Source of the DNA: Streptomyces sp. 71268
GTDB lineage: Bacteria > Actinomycetota > Actinomycetes > Streptomycetales > Streptomycetaceae
Direction of reading: 5' to 3'
DNA: 64,000 nucleotides
Assembly (NCBI RefSeq): GCF_029392895.1
Contig: NZ_CP114200.1
Span: 5,177,001 to 5,241,000, forward strand
Shown here one piece after another: positions 18,928 through 30,410 of this stretch. A model generated the notes under the pieces. It was not told the origin of the DNA and did not search any database. It was given only the letters and a program-made list of their open reading frames with translations. The translations under genes were made by a program, and so were the position numbers. How positions within the stretch are numbered: position 1 is the first letter of the stretch; each line of letters begins with the position of its first letter.

Positions 18928-21011
18928 GCGCCGCCACCCCACCCGCCACCGGCCAGGGGTCCGCGCCCACCGCCGACCCCGCCACCACGCTGGCCGACGC
19001 GCCGGGCACGGGCAGCGCGGGCAGCACGGAAGCCCGCAAGCCCAGGCCCAAGCCCGACTCCGGGCCCGCCCCCGCCGAGGGTGACGGCCGCGAACAGAGC
19101 CGCGTCCGCGCCCTGCTGCGCCACCGTGGCCTGCACAAGCTCGCGGTGCTCGCCGTGCTGGCCGCCGTCCTGGTGCCGATCGCGCACGCCAAGTGGTCCA
19201 GCGGGAGTTGGCCGGAGGCGCTGACCGTCGACCTGACGGACCCGCTGACCGACACCAACGACTGGATCATCGACAACCGCGACAGTCACCCGCTGTTCCT
19301 CTACTTCTTCGGGCACATCAGCAACGGCATCGTGGCCTCGGTGCGCGGCGTCTACCTGGTGCTGCTCGCCCTCGGCTGGACCGGCGTCACCGCCGCCGCG
19401 ACGCTGGTCGCCTGGCGTACCGCGGGCGCGCGGACCGCGCTGACCAGCGCCGTCTCGTTCGCGGTGTGCGGGCTGCTCGGCATGTGGGTGCCGACCATGC
19501 AGACCCTGGCGCTGATGGTCGTCGCGGTCGCGCTGTCCGTCGTGGTCGGCGGGTTGCTGGGGCTGGCCGGCGGGCTGTTCGAGCGGGCCTTCCGGGTGCT
19601 GCGCCCGGTGCTCGACACCATGCAGGTGCTGCCGGCGTTCGCGTACCTGCTGCCCGTCGTCCTGGTCTTCGGGATCGGCGTGCCGGGCGCGGTGCTGGCC
19701 ACCGTCATCTACGCCGCCCCGCCCATGGCCCGGCTCACCGCGCTCGGGCTGCGCGGCGCCGACCCCGGCGTCCTTGAGGCCGTCGACTCGCTGGGCGCCG
19801 GCCGCTGGCAGCGCCTGGTGACCGCCCGGCTGCCGCTGGCCCGCAAGGAGCTGCTGCTCGGCCTCAACCAGACGATCATGATGGCCCTCTCGATGGCCGT
19901 GATCGCCTCCATGATCGGTGGCGGCGGCCTCGGTGACCGGGTCTACCAGGCGCTCTCTTCGGTCGACGTCGGGGCCGCGCTGGCCGCCGGCATCCCGATC
20001 GTGCTGCTGGCGGTCGTCCTGGACCGGACGACCGCCGCCGCGGGCGAGCACTCCCACGCCCCGGCCGCCCCGCGCTGGCTGCGCGGCCTGGACGGCTGGG
20101 CCGTCGCGGCGGCCCTGGTCGCGGGCCAGCTCGCCGACTCGCTGACGTGGCCGAAGAGTTGGACGGTGGAGATCGCCGAGCCCGTCAACGACGCCGTCGA
20201 CTGGATGACCGACCACCTCTACACGGGCGTCCCGGTCGTCGGCGGCACCGCCGACTGGGCCGGCCACTTCACCTCCTGGGTGCTCGACCCGCTGCGCGAC
20301 GGCCTACAGGCCCTGCCGTGGTGGTCGGCGCTGCTGATCGTCGCCGCCCTCGCCTGGCTGATCGGCACCTGGGGCACGGCCCTGACCGCCACCCTGGCCA
20401 TGGCCGCCGTCGGCGTGCTCGGTGTGTGGGACGAGTCGATGAACACGCTCTCCCAGGTCCTGGCCGCCGTCGCCGTCACGCTCGTCATCGGCTTCGCGAT
20501 CGGCATCGCGGCGGCCCGCAGCGAGCGCCTTGAGCGGCTGTTGCGCCCGGTGCTCGACGTGTTCCAGACGATGCCGCAGTTCGTGTACCTGATCCCGGTG
20601 GTCGCGCTGTTCGGCGTCGGGCGCGCCCCGGCCGCCGCGGCCGCCATCGTCTACGCGCTGCCCGCGGTCGTCCGCATCACCACCCAGGGGCTGCGCCAGG
20701 TGGACCCGGCGGCCCTGGAGGCCGCCCGCTCCCTCGGCGCGAGCCGTGGCCAGCAACTGCGCCAGGTGCAACTCCCGCTCGCCAGGCCCGCGCTGCTGCT
20801 CGCCGTCAACCAGGGCGTCGTCCTCGTGCTGGCCGTGGTCATCATCGGTTCGCTGGTGGGCGGCGGCGGCCTCGGCTACGAGGTGCTGTTCGGCCTGGCC
20901 CAGGGCGACCTGGCCACCGGCCTCGTCGCGGGCGCGGCCATCGTCTGCCTGGGCCTGATGCTCGACCGCGTGACGCAGCCGACGGCGCGCCGCGCCCGGA
21001 AGGGGGCCTGA
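18924..21011 (+). CDS. ABC transporter permease with two fused MetI-type domains
   Basis: At 695 aa this is about twice the usual ProW/OpuAB length, because two permease domains are fused in one chain. The first (about residues 180-370) has the EAA loop [20 protein letters not shown]. The second (about 480-680) has [20 protein letters not shown]. Each is followed by a GGGGLG turn. Membrane helices fill both halves, and each half is preceded by a similar W-x-D segment (DWIIDN / DWMTDHLY). The fused form would supply both membrane subunits of the importer. It is coupled by ATGA overlap to the ATPase and lies 1 bp before the binding protein. Confidence 0.9.
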   Translation: MSAATPPATGQGSAPTADPATTLADAPGTGSAGSTEARKPRPKPDSGPAPAEGDGREQSRVRALLRHRGLHKLAVLAVLAAVLVPIAHAKWSSGSWPEALTVDLTDPLTDTNDWIIDNRDSHPLFLYFFGHISNGIVASVRGVYLVLLALGWTGVTAAATLVAWRTAGARTALTSAVSFAVCGLLGMWVPTMQTLALMVVAVALSVVVGGLLGLAGGLFERAFRVLRPVLDTMQVLPAFAYLLPVVLVFGIGVPGAVLATVIYAAPPMARLTALGLRGADPGVLEAVDSLGAGRWQRLVTARLPLARKELLLGLNQTIMMALSMAVIASMIGGGGLGDRVYQALSSVDVGAALAAGIPIVLLAVVLDRTTAAAGEHSHAPAAPRWLRGLDGWAVAAALVAGQLADSLTWPKSWTVEIAEPVNDAVDWMTDHLYTGVPVVGGTADWAGHFTSWVLDPLRDGLQALPWWSALLIVAALAWLIGTWGTALTATLAMAAVGVLGVWDESMNTLSQVLAAVAVTLVIGFAIGIAAARSERLERLLRPVLDVFQTMPQFVYLIPVVALFGVGRAPAAAAAIVYALPAVVRITTQGLRQVDPAALEAARSLGASRGQQLRQVQLPLARPALLLAVNQGVVLVLAVVIIGSLVGGGGLGYEVLFGLAQGDLATGLVAGAAIVCLGLMLDRVTQPTARRARKGA

Positions 21012-21012
21012 C

Positions 21013-22110
21013 ATGGCTATCCGTACGCCCAACTCCCGCGCCTTTCGGGTTCGCGACTCCCGCGCCATCCGCACCCCCCGGGCCCGCGCGGACGCTACCC
21101 GCCGATCCGCCGTACCCGCTGGCAGGGTTCGGCGGCCCGGTGGACGGTTCCGTACGGTCGGCGCGCTCGCCGCGGTGGCGTCGCTGCTGGTCCTCACCGG
21201 CTGCGGCAAGGCCGACATGACCAAGCAGTCGTCCCCGTACGCGAACGTGTCCGGCGCGAAGACCGTCACCCTCTCCGTCCAGTCCTGGGTGGGCGCGCAG
21301 GGCAACGTGGCGGTCGCCAAGTACCTGCTGGAGCACGAGCTCGACTACCGCGTGGACACCGTGCAGGTGGACGAGGTGCCGGCCTGGGACGCGCTCAGCC
21401 AGGGCCGGGTGGACGCGATCCTGGAGGACTGGGGCCACCCGGAGCAGGAGCGGCGGTACGTCGAGGAGAAGAAGACCATCGCGCGCGGCGGAGACCTCGG
21501 CGTCCGGGGCCACATCGGCTGGTGGGTGCCGAAGTACTTCGCCGACGCGCACCCGGACGTCACGGACTGGAAGAACCTCAACAAGTACGCGGACCGGTTG
21601 CGCACGGCCGAGAGCGGCAAGAAGGGCCAGCTCCTCGACGGCTCGCCGTCCTACGTCACCAACGACAAGGCGCTGGTGAAGAACCTGGGCCTGGACTACC
21701 AGGTGGTCTTCGCGGGTTCCGAGGCGGCGCAGATCACCCAGATCAAGCAGTTCGCCAAGCAGCGGAAGCCGTTCCTGACCTACTGGTACGAGCCGCAGTG
21801 GCTGTTCAACGAGGTGCCGATGGTCGAGGTGAAGCTGCCGGAGTACACCGAGGAGTGCGCCACCAGGGGCACCGAGGACCCGGCCTCCGTCGACTGCGCC
21901 TATCCGACGACCCCGCTGCAGAAGTACCTGAACGCGGACTTCGCGGACAAGGGCGGCGACGCGGCCCGGTTCCTCAAGAAGTTCCACTGGTCGAAGGAGC
22001 ACCAGAACGACGTCTCGGAGATGATCGCCTCGCAGGGCCTGTCGGCCGACGAGGCCGCCGAGCGCTGGGTCAAGGCCAACCCCGAGGTGTGGCAGCGCTG
22101 GCTGCCGTGA
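21013..22110 (+). CDS. Betaine/choline ABC transporter substrate-binding lipoprotein
   Basis: A 365-aa OpuAC/ProX-type binding protein. An unusually long basic n-region (about 45 residues with many Arg) precedes the hydrophobic core and the lipobox VLTGCGK at about residue 62, so a later start cannot be excluded. The mature domain has LSVQSWVGAQGNVAVAKYLL, ILEDWGHPEQER, GHIGWWVPKYFAD and FLTYWYEPQWLF. The Trp/Tyr residues in these segments are typical of aromatic boxes that hold trimethylammonium groups. Last gene of the cassette; a terminator hairpin follows at 22217. Confidence 0.88.
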   Translation: MAIRTPNSRAFRVRDSRAIRTPRARADATRRSAVPAGRVRRPGGRFRTVGALAAVASLLVLTGCGKADMTKQSSPYANVSGAKTVTLSVQSWVGAQGNVAVAKYLLEHELDYRVDTVQVDEVPAWDALSQGRVDAILEDWGHPEQERRYVEEKKTIARGGDLGVRGHIGWWVPKYFADAHPDVTDWKNLNKYADRLRTAESGKKGQLLDGSPSYVTNDKALVKNLGLDYQVVFAGSEAAQITQIKQFAKQRKPFLTYWYEPQWLFNEVPMVEVKLPEYTEECATRGTEDPASVDCAYPTTPLQKYLNADFADKGGDAARFLKKFHWSKEHQNDVSEMIASQGLSADEAAERWVKANPEVWQRWLP

Positions 22111-22216
22111 CGGTCGGCACCGACGTAGCGGCCGGCCCCCGACACCGGTAGCGGCCCGCCCCGCACAAAAGGCTGCCCGCAACACGGAAAGACGCCGCCC
22201 CGCACACGGAAAAGGG

Positions 22217-22253
22217 CCGCCGAAACGCCGTGGAACACCAGGCGTTTCGGCGG
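22217..22253 (+). terminator. Terminator of the betaine cassette
   Basis: Perfect 13-bp stem CCGCCGAAACGCC / GGCGTTTCGGCGG with an 11-nt loop, about 105 bp after the binding-protein stop. Confidence 0.75.
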
Positions 22254-22331
22254 TCCGCCGCGGTGCCCCCGTGCACCGCGGTCTCCCCCGTGCGGCCGGC
22301 CGCTCGACGAGCGGCGCGGCACCCCCGTTGC

Positions 22332-22358
22332 GCCGGGCCGCCCATCGGGCGGCCCGGC
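22332..22358. terminator. Very stable hairpin
   Basis: Perfect 12-bp stem GCCGGGCCGCCC / GGGCGGCCCGGC with the 3-nt loop ATC, in the convergent spacer. It could terminate transcription from either side. Confidence 0.5.
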
Positions 22359-22763
22359 TTCCCCGTACACCGCGCCCCGACCAGGCGGCGCGGTTCCCCC
22401 CTGTCGCCGTGCCACCCCCGTGGTGGCGCGGCCCCCCGTCGGCCCCGTCGCCCCCGTGCGACGCGGCTCCCCCGTCACGCCATGGCCCGTGGGCCGTGGC
22501 GTCCTGCTCCACCGGGCCCGCAGGCCCCGGCGTCGTGCACCGGGCTCCCGCGCGGCCTGGCCCGATGGGCCCGCCCGCGGGTGGCGAGGCGCCCGCCACG
22601 CCCCGCTGCCCGGCGATCCGGCCGGTGAGGTGGCCCCCGTCGTACGCACGTCCCCCGTCGTACGCGTCCCACCCCACCGGCCCGCTGTGGGCCTCCGCCA
22701 CGGATGACCGCGGCGGAGGCCAGGGGCGCCAGAACCCCCGTGTCCGGCGCTCCCGATCAGGGG

Positions 22764-23567
22764 CTACGCTCCGGGCTGGGCCGAGCGCAGTCGCTCGGCG
22801 TGCCCGCGCAGCGCTTCCATCGCCTCGTGGAACAGCCCGGGCCCGAAGGTGATCCGGGCCGCTCCCAGCTCGCCGATCTCGGCCAGGGTCGGGCCGCCGG
22901 GCATGGCGGCCATGTTCAGCGGCGCGCCGACGCCCTGGGCCAACTCCGTGACCAACTCGACCGGGGCCAGCAGCGGGTAGATCACGTCCGCGCCCGCGGC
23001 GACGTACAACCTGGCCCGCTCGATGGCCGCCGCCGCGCTGGTGTCGCCGCGCAGGAAGGTGTCCACCCGGGCGTTGATCACCAGCCGGTCGCCGGCCTCC
23101 TGGCGCACCCGCGCCAGCCAGTCGGCGTGCTGCCGGGCGTCCTTGAGCTGGCCGGTCGCCAGGTCGGTGTCCTCCAGGTTGCAGCCCACCACGCCCGCTT
23201 CGAGCAACCGCTCCACCAACTCGGCCGGGGCCAGGCCGTAGCCGTCCTCGACGTCGGCCGACACCGGGATGTCCACCACCCGGGTGATGCGGGCGATCGC
23301 CGCGAACATCTCGTCGACCGGCGTGCCGCCGCCGTCCTCATAGCCGAGCGAGGCCGCGATGCCCGCGCTCGGCGTCGCCAGCGCCGGGAAGCCGACGTCG
23401 GCGAAGATCCGCGCGCTGGCCGCGTCCCAGGGACCGGGAAGGATCAGCGGGTCGGCGGGCGCCCGGCCGTGGTGCAGGGCCAGGAACGCCTTGGCGGTGT
23501 TGTCGGCGTTGGCGGCGTCGCTGTTCTCAGCGCTGCCCGCTGTGTTGTCGGCGTGAGTGGGGGGCAT
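22764..23567 (-). CDS. Isocitrate lyase / PEP phosphonomutase family enzyme
   Basis: A 267-aa TIM-barrel enzyme of the ICL/PEPM superfamily, which makes or breaks C-C or P-C bonds next to a carboxylate. Visible segments are LILPGPWDAASARIFADVGF, ATPSAGIAASLGYEDGG, the metal-binding region DIPVSADVEDGYG, and VGCNLEDTDL. The KKCGH-type catalytic loop of true isocitrate and methylisocitrate lyases is absent, so the substrate is unknown. I chose the ATG at 23567 (AGGAG five bases before); a GTG one codon earlier is possible. The start overlaps the stop of the CMD-family gene, so the two form a coupled pair. Confidence 0.8.
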   Translation of the reverse strand: MPPTHADNTAGSAENSDAANADNTAKAFLALHHGRAPADPLILPGPWDAASARIFADVGFPALATPSAGIAASLGYEDGGGTPVDEMFAAIARITRVVDIPVSADVEDGYGLAPAELVERLLEAGVVGCNLEDTDLATGQLKDARQHADWLARVRQEAGDRLVINARVDTFLRGDTSAAAAIERARLYVAAGADVIYPLLAPVELVTELAQGVGAPLNMAAMPGGPTLAEIGELGAARITFGPGLFHEAMEALRGHAERLRSAQPGA

Positions 23568-24052
23568 CACAACTCCTCGGAGGGCGGTTTACCAGGGGAC
23601 ATCCGCGTGGTCACGCTGATCCGGTTCCACGCGTTGATCGTGATGATCAGGCTGACGAGTTGGGCGAGTTCGGCGGCCTCGAAGTGCTCGGCCGCCCGGT
23701 CGTAGACCGCGTCCGGTACGAACCCGTCGGTGAGGACGGTCACCGCCTCGGTCAGCGCGAGCGCTGCCTGTTCCTTGGCGGTGAAGTACGACGGCGACTC
23801 CTCCCACGCGTTGAGCAGATATATCCGCTCCTCGCTCTCCCCTTCCGTCCGTGCGTCCCGGGTGTACATCGTGATGCAGAAGGCGCAGTGGTTGATCTGC
23901 GACGCGCGAATCTTCACCAGCTCGATCAGAGCGGGGTCGAGACCCCGTCTGGCCGCCGCGTCAAGATTGATCATGGCCTTGTAGAACTCGGGTGCGAGGG
24001 TGGGCAGTGCCATCCTCGGACCCCGTCTACGGGCCGTTTCGCTCGTCGCCAT
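23567..24052 (-). CDS. Carboxymuconolactone decarboxylase (AhpD-like) family protein
   Basis: A 161-aa member of the CMD/AhpD fold. The alkylhydroperoxidase-type core is INHCAFCITMYTRDAR with the CxxC redox pair, followed by LTEAVTVLTDG and LVSLIITINAWNRISV. Proteins like this typically reduce hydroperoxides or act as thiol-dependent oxidoreductases; this one's substrate is unknown. The ATG at 24052 follows GTGAGG; an alternative ATG lies at 24013. Only 47 bp separate it from the divergent MocR regulator, which is the obvious candidate to control it and the downstream ICL/PEPM gene. Confidence 0.8.
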   Translation of the reverse strand: MATSETARRRGPRMALPTLAPEFYKAMINLDAAARRGLDPALIELVKIRASQINHCAFCITMYTRDARTEGESEERIYLLNAWEESPSYFTAKEQAALALTEAVTVLTDGFVPDAVYDRAAEHFEAAELAQLVSLIITINAWNRISVTTRMSPGKPPSEEL

Positions 24053-24099
24053 GGCCCTCACGCTACGGCGGCACTAGCCCAGGGGTATGGTCCATTTCC

Positions 24100-25608
24100 A
24101 TGGCAGATTCTTGGGCCACTGAGACGCCGTCCGACTCCGCCGCCGACTTCGCCGTCGGCAGCGACCTCCACCTGGAGCTGAGTCGAACGGGAGGTGTCCG
24201 GGCGTCGCTGATGAGCGCGCTGCGGGACGCCGTACGATCCGGCCGGCTCGCCCCCGGCACCCGCCTGCCCTCCTCCCGCACCCTCGCCACCGACCTGGGC
24301 ATCGCCCGCAACACGGTCGCCGACGCCTACGCCGAACTCGTCGCCGAGGGCTGGCTCACCGCCCGCCAGGGCTCCGGGACGCGCGTGGCCGAGCGTGCCG
24401 TCCCCTCCGACACCCGCGTCGAGCCCCCGACCCCGGTACGCCGCCCGCCCCCGCGCCCCGCGCCCGCCCCCACCCCGGTCTACGACCTGATGCCCGGCTC
24501 GCCCGACGTCTCCTCCTTCCCGCGCGCCGCCTGGCTGACCGCCGCCCGCAAGGCCATCACCCACGCGCCCAACGACGCCTTCGGCTACGGCACGCACGTC
24601 GCCGGCCGCCCCGAACTGCGCCGGGCGCTCGCCGAGTACCTCGCCCGCGCCCGGGGCGTACGCGCGGCGCCCGAGCGCATCCTCATCTGCTCCGGCCTGT
24701 CCGAGGGGCTGCGCCTGGTCGGCGAGGTGCTCGGTGACACCGCGCGGCTGCCCGGCGCGACACCCGGCGCCGACCTGGTGGCGGTCGAGTCCTTCGGCCT
24801 GGACATCCACCGCGACCTGCTCACCGGCTGCGGGCTGCGCACCGTCGCCGTCGGCTTCGACGAACACGGCCCGCGCACCGAGGAATTGGCGAGTACGGGG
24901 GCCAGGGCGGCGCTGATGACGCCGGCCCACCAGTTCCCGTTCGGCGTCTCGCTGCCGCCCGACCGGCGCGCGGCCACCGTCAAGTGGGCGGTGGAGACCG
25001 GCGGCGTACTCCTGGAGGACGACTACGACGGCGAGTTCCGCTACGACGGGCAGCGGGTCGGCGCCGTGCAGGGCCTGGACCCCGAACACGTCGTCTACAT
25101 GGGCACCGTCAGCAAGAGCCTGTCGCCCGCGCTGCGCCTGGGTTGGCTGGTGCTGCCGGAGCGGCTGTTCGCGGCCGTCGCCGAACTCAAGCGCCGCCCC
25201 GGCTCCCAGACCAGCGGCCTGGACCAGCTCACGCTGGCGGAGTTCATCACCTCGGGGGCGTACGACCGGCACGTACGCGGCATGCGCCAGCGCTACCAGC
25301 GCCGCCGCGACCAACTCGTCGCCGCCCTGGCCGAGCGCGCCCCGCACGTGAAGGTCAGCGGCATAGCGGCCGGTCTGCACGCGGTGCTCGAACTCCCGCC
25401 GGGCACCGAGCAGTCGGTGATCAACGGGGCCGTCTGGCAGGGCCTGGCCCTGGAGGGGCTGCGCCGCTTCCGGCTGGGCGCGGGCACCGGCGGCGACGGC
25501 GCCCCGCGCGACGACGTCATCGGCGACGCCCTGGTCGTCGGCTACGGCACCCCGCCCGACCACGCGTACGCCGGCGCGCTGGACGCCCTGTGCCGGGCGT
25601 TGCCATAG
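24100..25608 (+). CDS. MocR/PdxR-type PLP-dependent transcription regulator
   Basis: A 502-aa fusion of a GntR-type winged helix to a class-I aminotransferase-like domain. The DNA-binding part (about residues 20-95) contains PGTRLPSSRTLATDLGIARNTVADAYAELVAEGWL. The aminotransferase part has the PLP region LLEDDYDGEFRYDG and the lysine in MGTVSKSLSPALRLGW, so PLP is probably bound as an effector. A Pro-rich linker joins the domains. The ATG at 24100 is chosen because upstream codons would run into the divergent promoter. Likely targets are its own gene and the divergent CMD-ICL pair; no pdxST genes are nearby. Confidence 0.88.
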   Translation: MADSWATETPSDSAADFAVGSDLHLELSRTGGVRASLMSALRDAVRSGRLAPGTRLPSSRTLATDLGIARNTVADAYAELVAEGWLTARQGSGTRVAERAVPSDTRVEPPTPVRRPPPRPAPAPTPVYDLMPGSPDVSSFPRAAWLTAARKAITHAPNDAFGYGTHVAGRPELRRALAEYLARARGVRAAPERILICSGLSEGLRLVGEVLGDTARLPGATPGADLVAVESFGLDIHRDLLTGCGLRTVAVGFDEHGPRTEELASTGARAALMTPAHQFPFGVSLPPDRRAATVKWAVETGGVLLEDDYDGEFRYDGQRVGAVQGLDPEHVVYMGTVSKSLSPALRLGWLVLPERLFAAVAELKRRPGSQTSGLDQLTLAEFITSGAYDRHVRGMRQRYQRRRDQLVAALAERAPHVKVSGIAAGLHAVLELPPGTEQSVINGAVWQGLALEGLRRFRLGAGTGGDGAPRDDVIGDALVVGYGTPPDHAYAGALDALCRALP

Positions 25609-25719
25609 CGCGGGGCGCGGGCCCGCGCGATCACGTGGCGCGGGCCCGCCCCCTTCGTGAGCCGGGTGAGCCGGGTGAGCTGGCCGCCCGGCTGTCGCTG
25701 GCCGCCCCGGGCGGCCCGG

Positions 25720-28286
<2,567 letters not shown>

Positions 28287-28295
28287 GCGGCCACG

Positions 28296-28354
28296 CCCCG
28301 CCCGCCGGGCCGGCGGTGGCCCGGCGACCGGGCCCGGTCCGGGCGCGGGCGGGG
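28296..28354 (+). terminator. Possible terminator after trpS
   Basis: CCCCGCCCGC and GCGGGCGGGG are perfect complements flanking a 39-nt GC-rich loop that has internal inverted repeats. It begins 10 bp after trpS. The large loop makes this tentative. Confidence 0.35.
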
Positions 28355-28506
28355 TATGGGTCCAGGCCGGTGAGGCTCGAGGAACCTAGCCGGGACGGCC
28401 GGGAAGCCGGCACACTGACACGGGCGCTCGGCCGCCTGACAGGGACACGAGGGCGTGCGGCGTGACGGACAGCTCGACCAGACAGTGGTGCGGAAGGGAG
28501 AACGCA

Positions 28507-29187
28507 GTGGGGACCGTAACGATCGGCGTTTCGATCGCGGTCCCGGAGCCGTACGGCAGCTTCCTCCAGAAGCGGCGCGCGGGCTTCGGGGACCCGGCCG
28601 CGCACGGCATCCCCACGCACGTCACGCTGCTGCCGCCCACCGAGGTGGACGCCGCGGCGCTGCCCGGCATCGAGCGCCACCTCGCGGAGGTCGCGGCCGG
28701 CTGGGGCCCCTTCCCGATGCGGCTGTCCGGGACGGACACCTTCCGCCCGCTCTCGCCGGTCGTCTTCGTGAAGATCGTGGAGGGCGCCGACGACTGCACG
28801 GCGCTCCAGGAGCGCGTCCGGGCGGCGTCCGGGCCGTGCGCCCGCGAGCTGCAGTTCCCCTACCACCCACACGTCACCATCGCGCACGGCATCTCCGAGG
28901 AGGCGATGGACCGCGCGTACGCCGAGCTGAAGGACTACGAGGCGGCGTGGACCATCGAGGGCTTCGCGCTCTACGAACAAGGCCAGGACGGCGTCTGGCG
29001 GTTGGAGCGCGAATACCCTTTCGGCTCGGCGGGAGGGCGGGGTCCGGGCCCGACCTTCCCGCGCCAGACGCAGCACGCGGACCGTGACCGCGACGGGCAC
29101 GACCGCGTCCGGAGCCTGGACTCGGCTCGCGACCGGGGCCGAGGCCGTGGTGGAGCGCGGAACGAATCGCTGAATGTGACCGAGTGA
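28507..29187 (+). CDS. 2'-5' RNA ligase / cyclic phosphodiesterase-like 2H protein
   Basis: A 226-aa member of the 2H phosphoesterase superfamily. The two HxT motifs are present as HVTLLPPTE and HVTIAHGI, about 80 residues apart, with EREYPF near the end of the core. Such proteins ligate or hydrolyse 2'-5' or 2',3'-cyclic phosphodiester bonds in RNA or nucleotides; the true substrate is not known. The GTG at 28507 is favoured by GGAAGGGAGAACGCA. The last about 50 residues are an Arg/Asp-rich tail (DRDRDGHDRVRSLDSARDR) outside the fold. Confidence 0.82.
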   Translation: MGTVTIGVSIAVPEPYGSFLQKRRAGFGDPAAHGIPTHVTLLPPTEVDAAALPGIERHLAEVAAGWGPFPMRLSGTDTFRPLSPVVFVKIVEGADDCTALQERVRAASGPCARELQFPYHPHVTIAHGISEEAMDRAYAELKDYEAAWTIEGFALYEQGQDGVWRLEREYPFGSAGGRGPGPTFPRQTQHADRDRDGHDRVRSLDSARDRGRGRGGARNESLNVTE

Positions 29188-29242
29188 AAAAAGATCCCGC
29201 GACGCACTTTTAACCGGGTCTCAAAATCGGTAGGCTGTTCTC

Positions 29243-30013
29243 ATGGACGGCCACCCGAGTCTTCGCGAGCGCAAGAAGCAGCGCACCTATCAGGCGATCT
29301 CCGACGCCGCGATCGCGCTCTTCCTTGAGCAGGGCTTCGACCAGGTCTCGGTGGCGGAGATCGCCGCCGCGGCCATGGTGTCCAAGCCCACGTTGTTCCG
29401 CTATTTCCCGACCAAGGAAGACCTCGCTCTCTACCGCTTCGCGGACCACGAGGGCGAGGCCAGCCGCGTGGTCCGCGACCGCGCCCCCGAGCAGAGCCCC
29501 CTGCAGGCGCTGCACGCGCACTTCCGCGCCGGCCTCGACCGCCGCGACCCGGTCACGGGCCTGTGCGACGACAGCGAGGTCCTCGCCTTCCACCGCCTGC
29601 TGTACGGCACGCCGAGCCTGGTGGCGCGGCTGTACGCGTACACGACGCGGTCCGAGGAGGCCCTGGCCCGCACGCTGTACGAGGTGGCACACGCCCCCGA
29701 GGCGACGCACCGCCCGGCCGACGCGCCGGTGGCCGTCACCGGGGCGGTCCCGGGCCCGCTCGTCGGTCCTGGCCTGCCGGGCGCGGGTCCCGACCTGCCG
29801 GTTCCCGGCTCTGCCCTGCCGGGCCCCGGGGAGCCGACCAGGCTGGAGGCCCTGACGGCCCGCCTCACCGCGAGCCAGGTCATCGCGGCTCAGCGCATCC
29901 TGGCGCTCGACAACTGGCGCCGGATAGCCGACGGCGAGAGCGCCGACGCGGTCTACCCGTCGGCCGTCGCCGCCGCCGACCACGCCTTCTCCGTGCTCGG
30001 CTCCCACCTCTGA
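29243..30013 (+). CDS. TetR-family regulator
   Basis: A 256-aa TetR protein. The N-terminal helix-turn-helix is clear (AIALFLEQGFDQVSVAEIAAAAMVSKPTLFRYFPTKEDL). The ligand domain includes a Pro/Gly-rich insertion (about residues 165-195, GPLVGPGLPGAGPDLPVPG) not typical of the family. Target unknown: the flanking genes are on the same strand and not divergent, although autoregulation is likely because the promoter region (29188-29242) is short and AT-rich. Starts at ATG 29243. Confidence 0.85.
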   Translation: MDGHPSLRERKKQRTYQAISDAAIALFLEQGFDQVSVAEIAAAAMVSKPTLFRYFPTKEDLALYRFADHEGEASRVVRDRAPEQSPLQALHAHFRAGLDRRDPVTGLCDDSEVLAFHRLLYGTPSLVARLYAYTTRSEEALARTLYEVAHAPEATHRPADAPVAVTGAVPGPLVGPGLPGAGPDLPVPGSALPGPGEPTRLEALTARLTASQVIAAQRILALDNWRRIADGESADAVYPSAVAAADHAFSVLGSHL

Positions 30014-30410
30014 CCCAGGAGGCCAGCGCCCCTGACGGACGCCCCACCCACACCCTGGGCTGACGGCTGACGGCTGACGGCTGACGGCTGACGGCTGACG
30101 GCTGACGGCTGACGGTCGACGGCTGACCGCGCGTCGTGGGTGCGCTGGCGCGGGCTCGTCCGTGAGGCGTGAGCTTGCGCTGCCTTGGGTCGTGCCATGG
30201 GGCGCTGCCTTCGGCTCCGGCCGTGCCCGGGGGAGCCGGCCGCCGCCGACCATCCGTCCTCCGCCACTCAGCTCGCGGGGCCGCGCCCCGCAGCGCACCA
30301 CCACCCGACCGTTCGCCCCCGCTCGGCGCGCCGAGCGGCGATGCGTGCTGCCCGCGTGCGCTCCCGCCGAGCCGGCCTGCCCGCCACTCCTACGCGAAAG
30401 GTGTACCGAA
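30014..30410. other. Intergenic region with heptamer repeat, TetR to HelD
   Basis: About 400 bp with no gene. The first part holds the TGACGGC heptamer array (30061-30130). The rest is GC-rich without clear motifs until the ribosome site GCGAAAGGTG before 30411. Confidence 0.55.
30061..30130 (+). repeat. TGACGGC heptanucleotide tandem repeat
   Basis: Seven perfect TGACGGC units (30061-30109) followed by three single-base variants (TGACGGT, CGACGGC, TGACCGC). It is a non-coding microsatellite 48 bp past the TetR stop. Confidence 0.95.

Larger units (their letters stand above)
22111..22763. other. Convergent intergenic region packed with hairpins
   Basis: About 650 bp, no gene. Beyond the cassette terminator (22217-22253) the DNA from 22255 to about 22700 is a succession of short GC-rich inverted repeats separated by CCCCCGT-type spacers. 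These include a perfect 12-bp stem with a 3-nt loop at 22332-22358 and a GCCACC/GGTGGC stem near 22410-22430. Frames here have no coding bias. Confidence 0.55.

Noticed and set aside
17397..20267. 956-codon minus-strand open frame opposite the ABC transporter genes
   Set aside because: Low-complexity antisense shadow of the ATPase and permease genes; no ribosome site and no recognisable domain.
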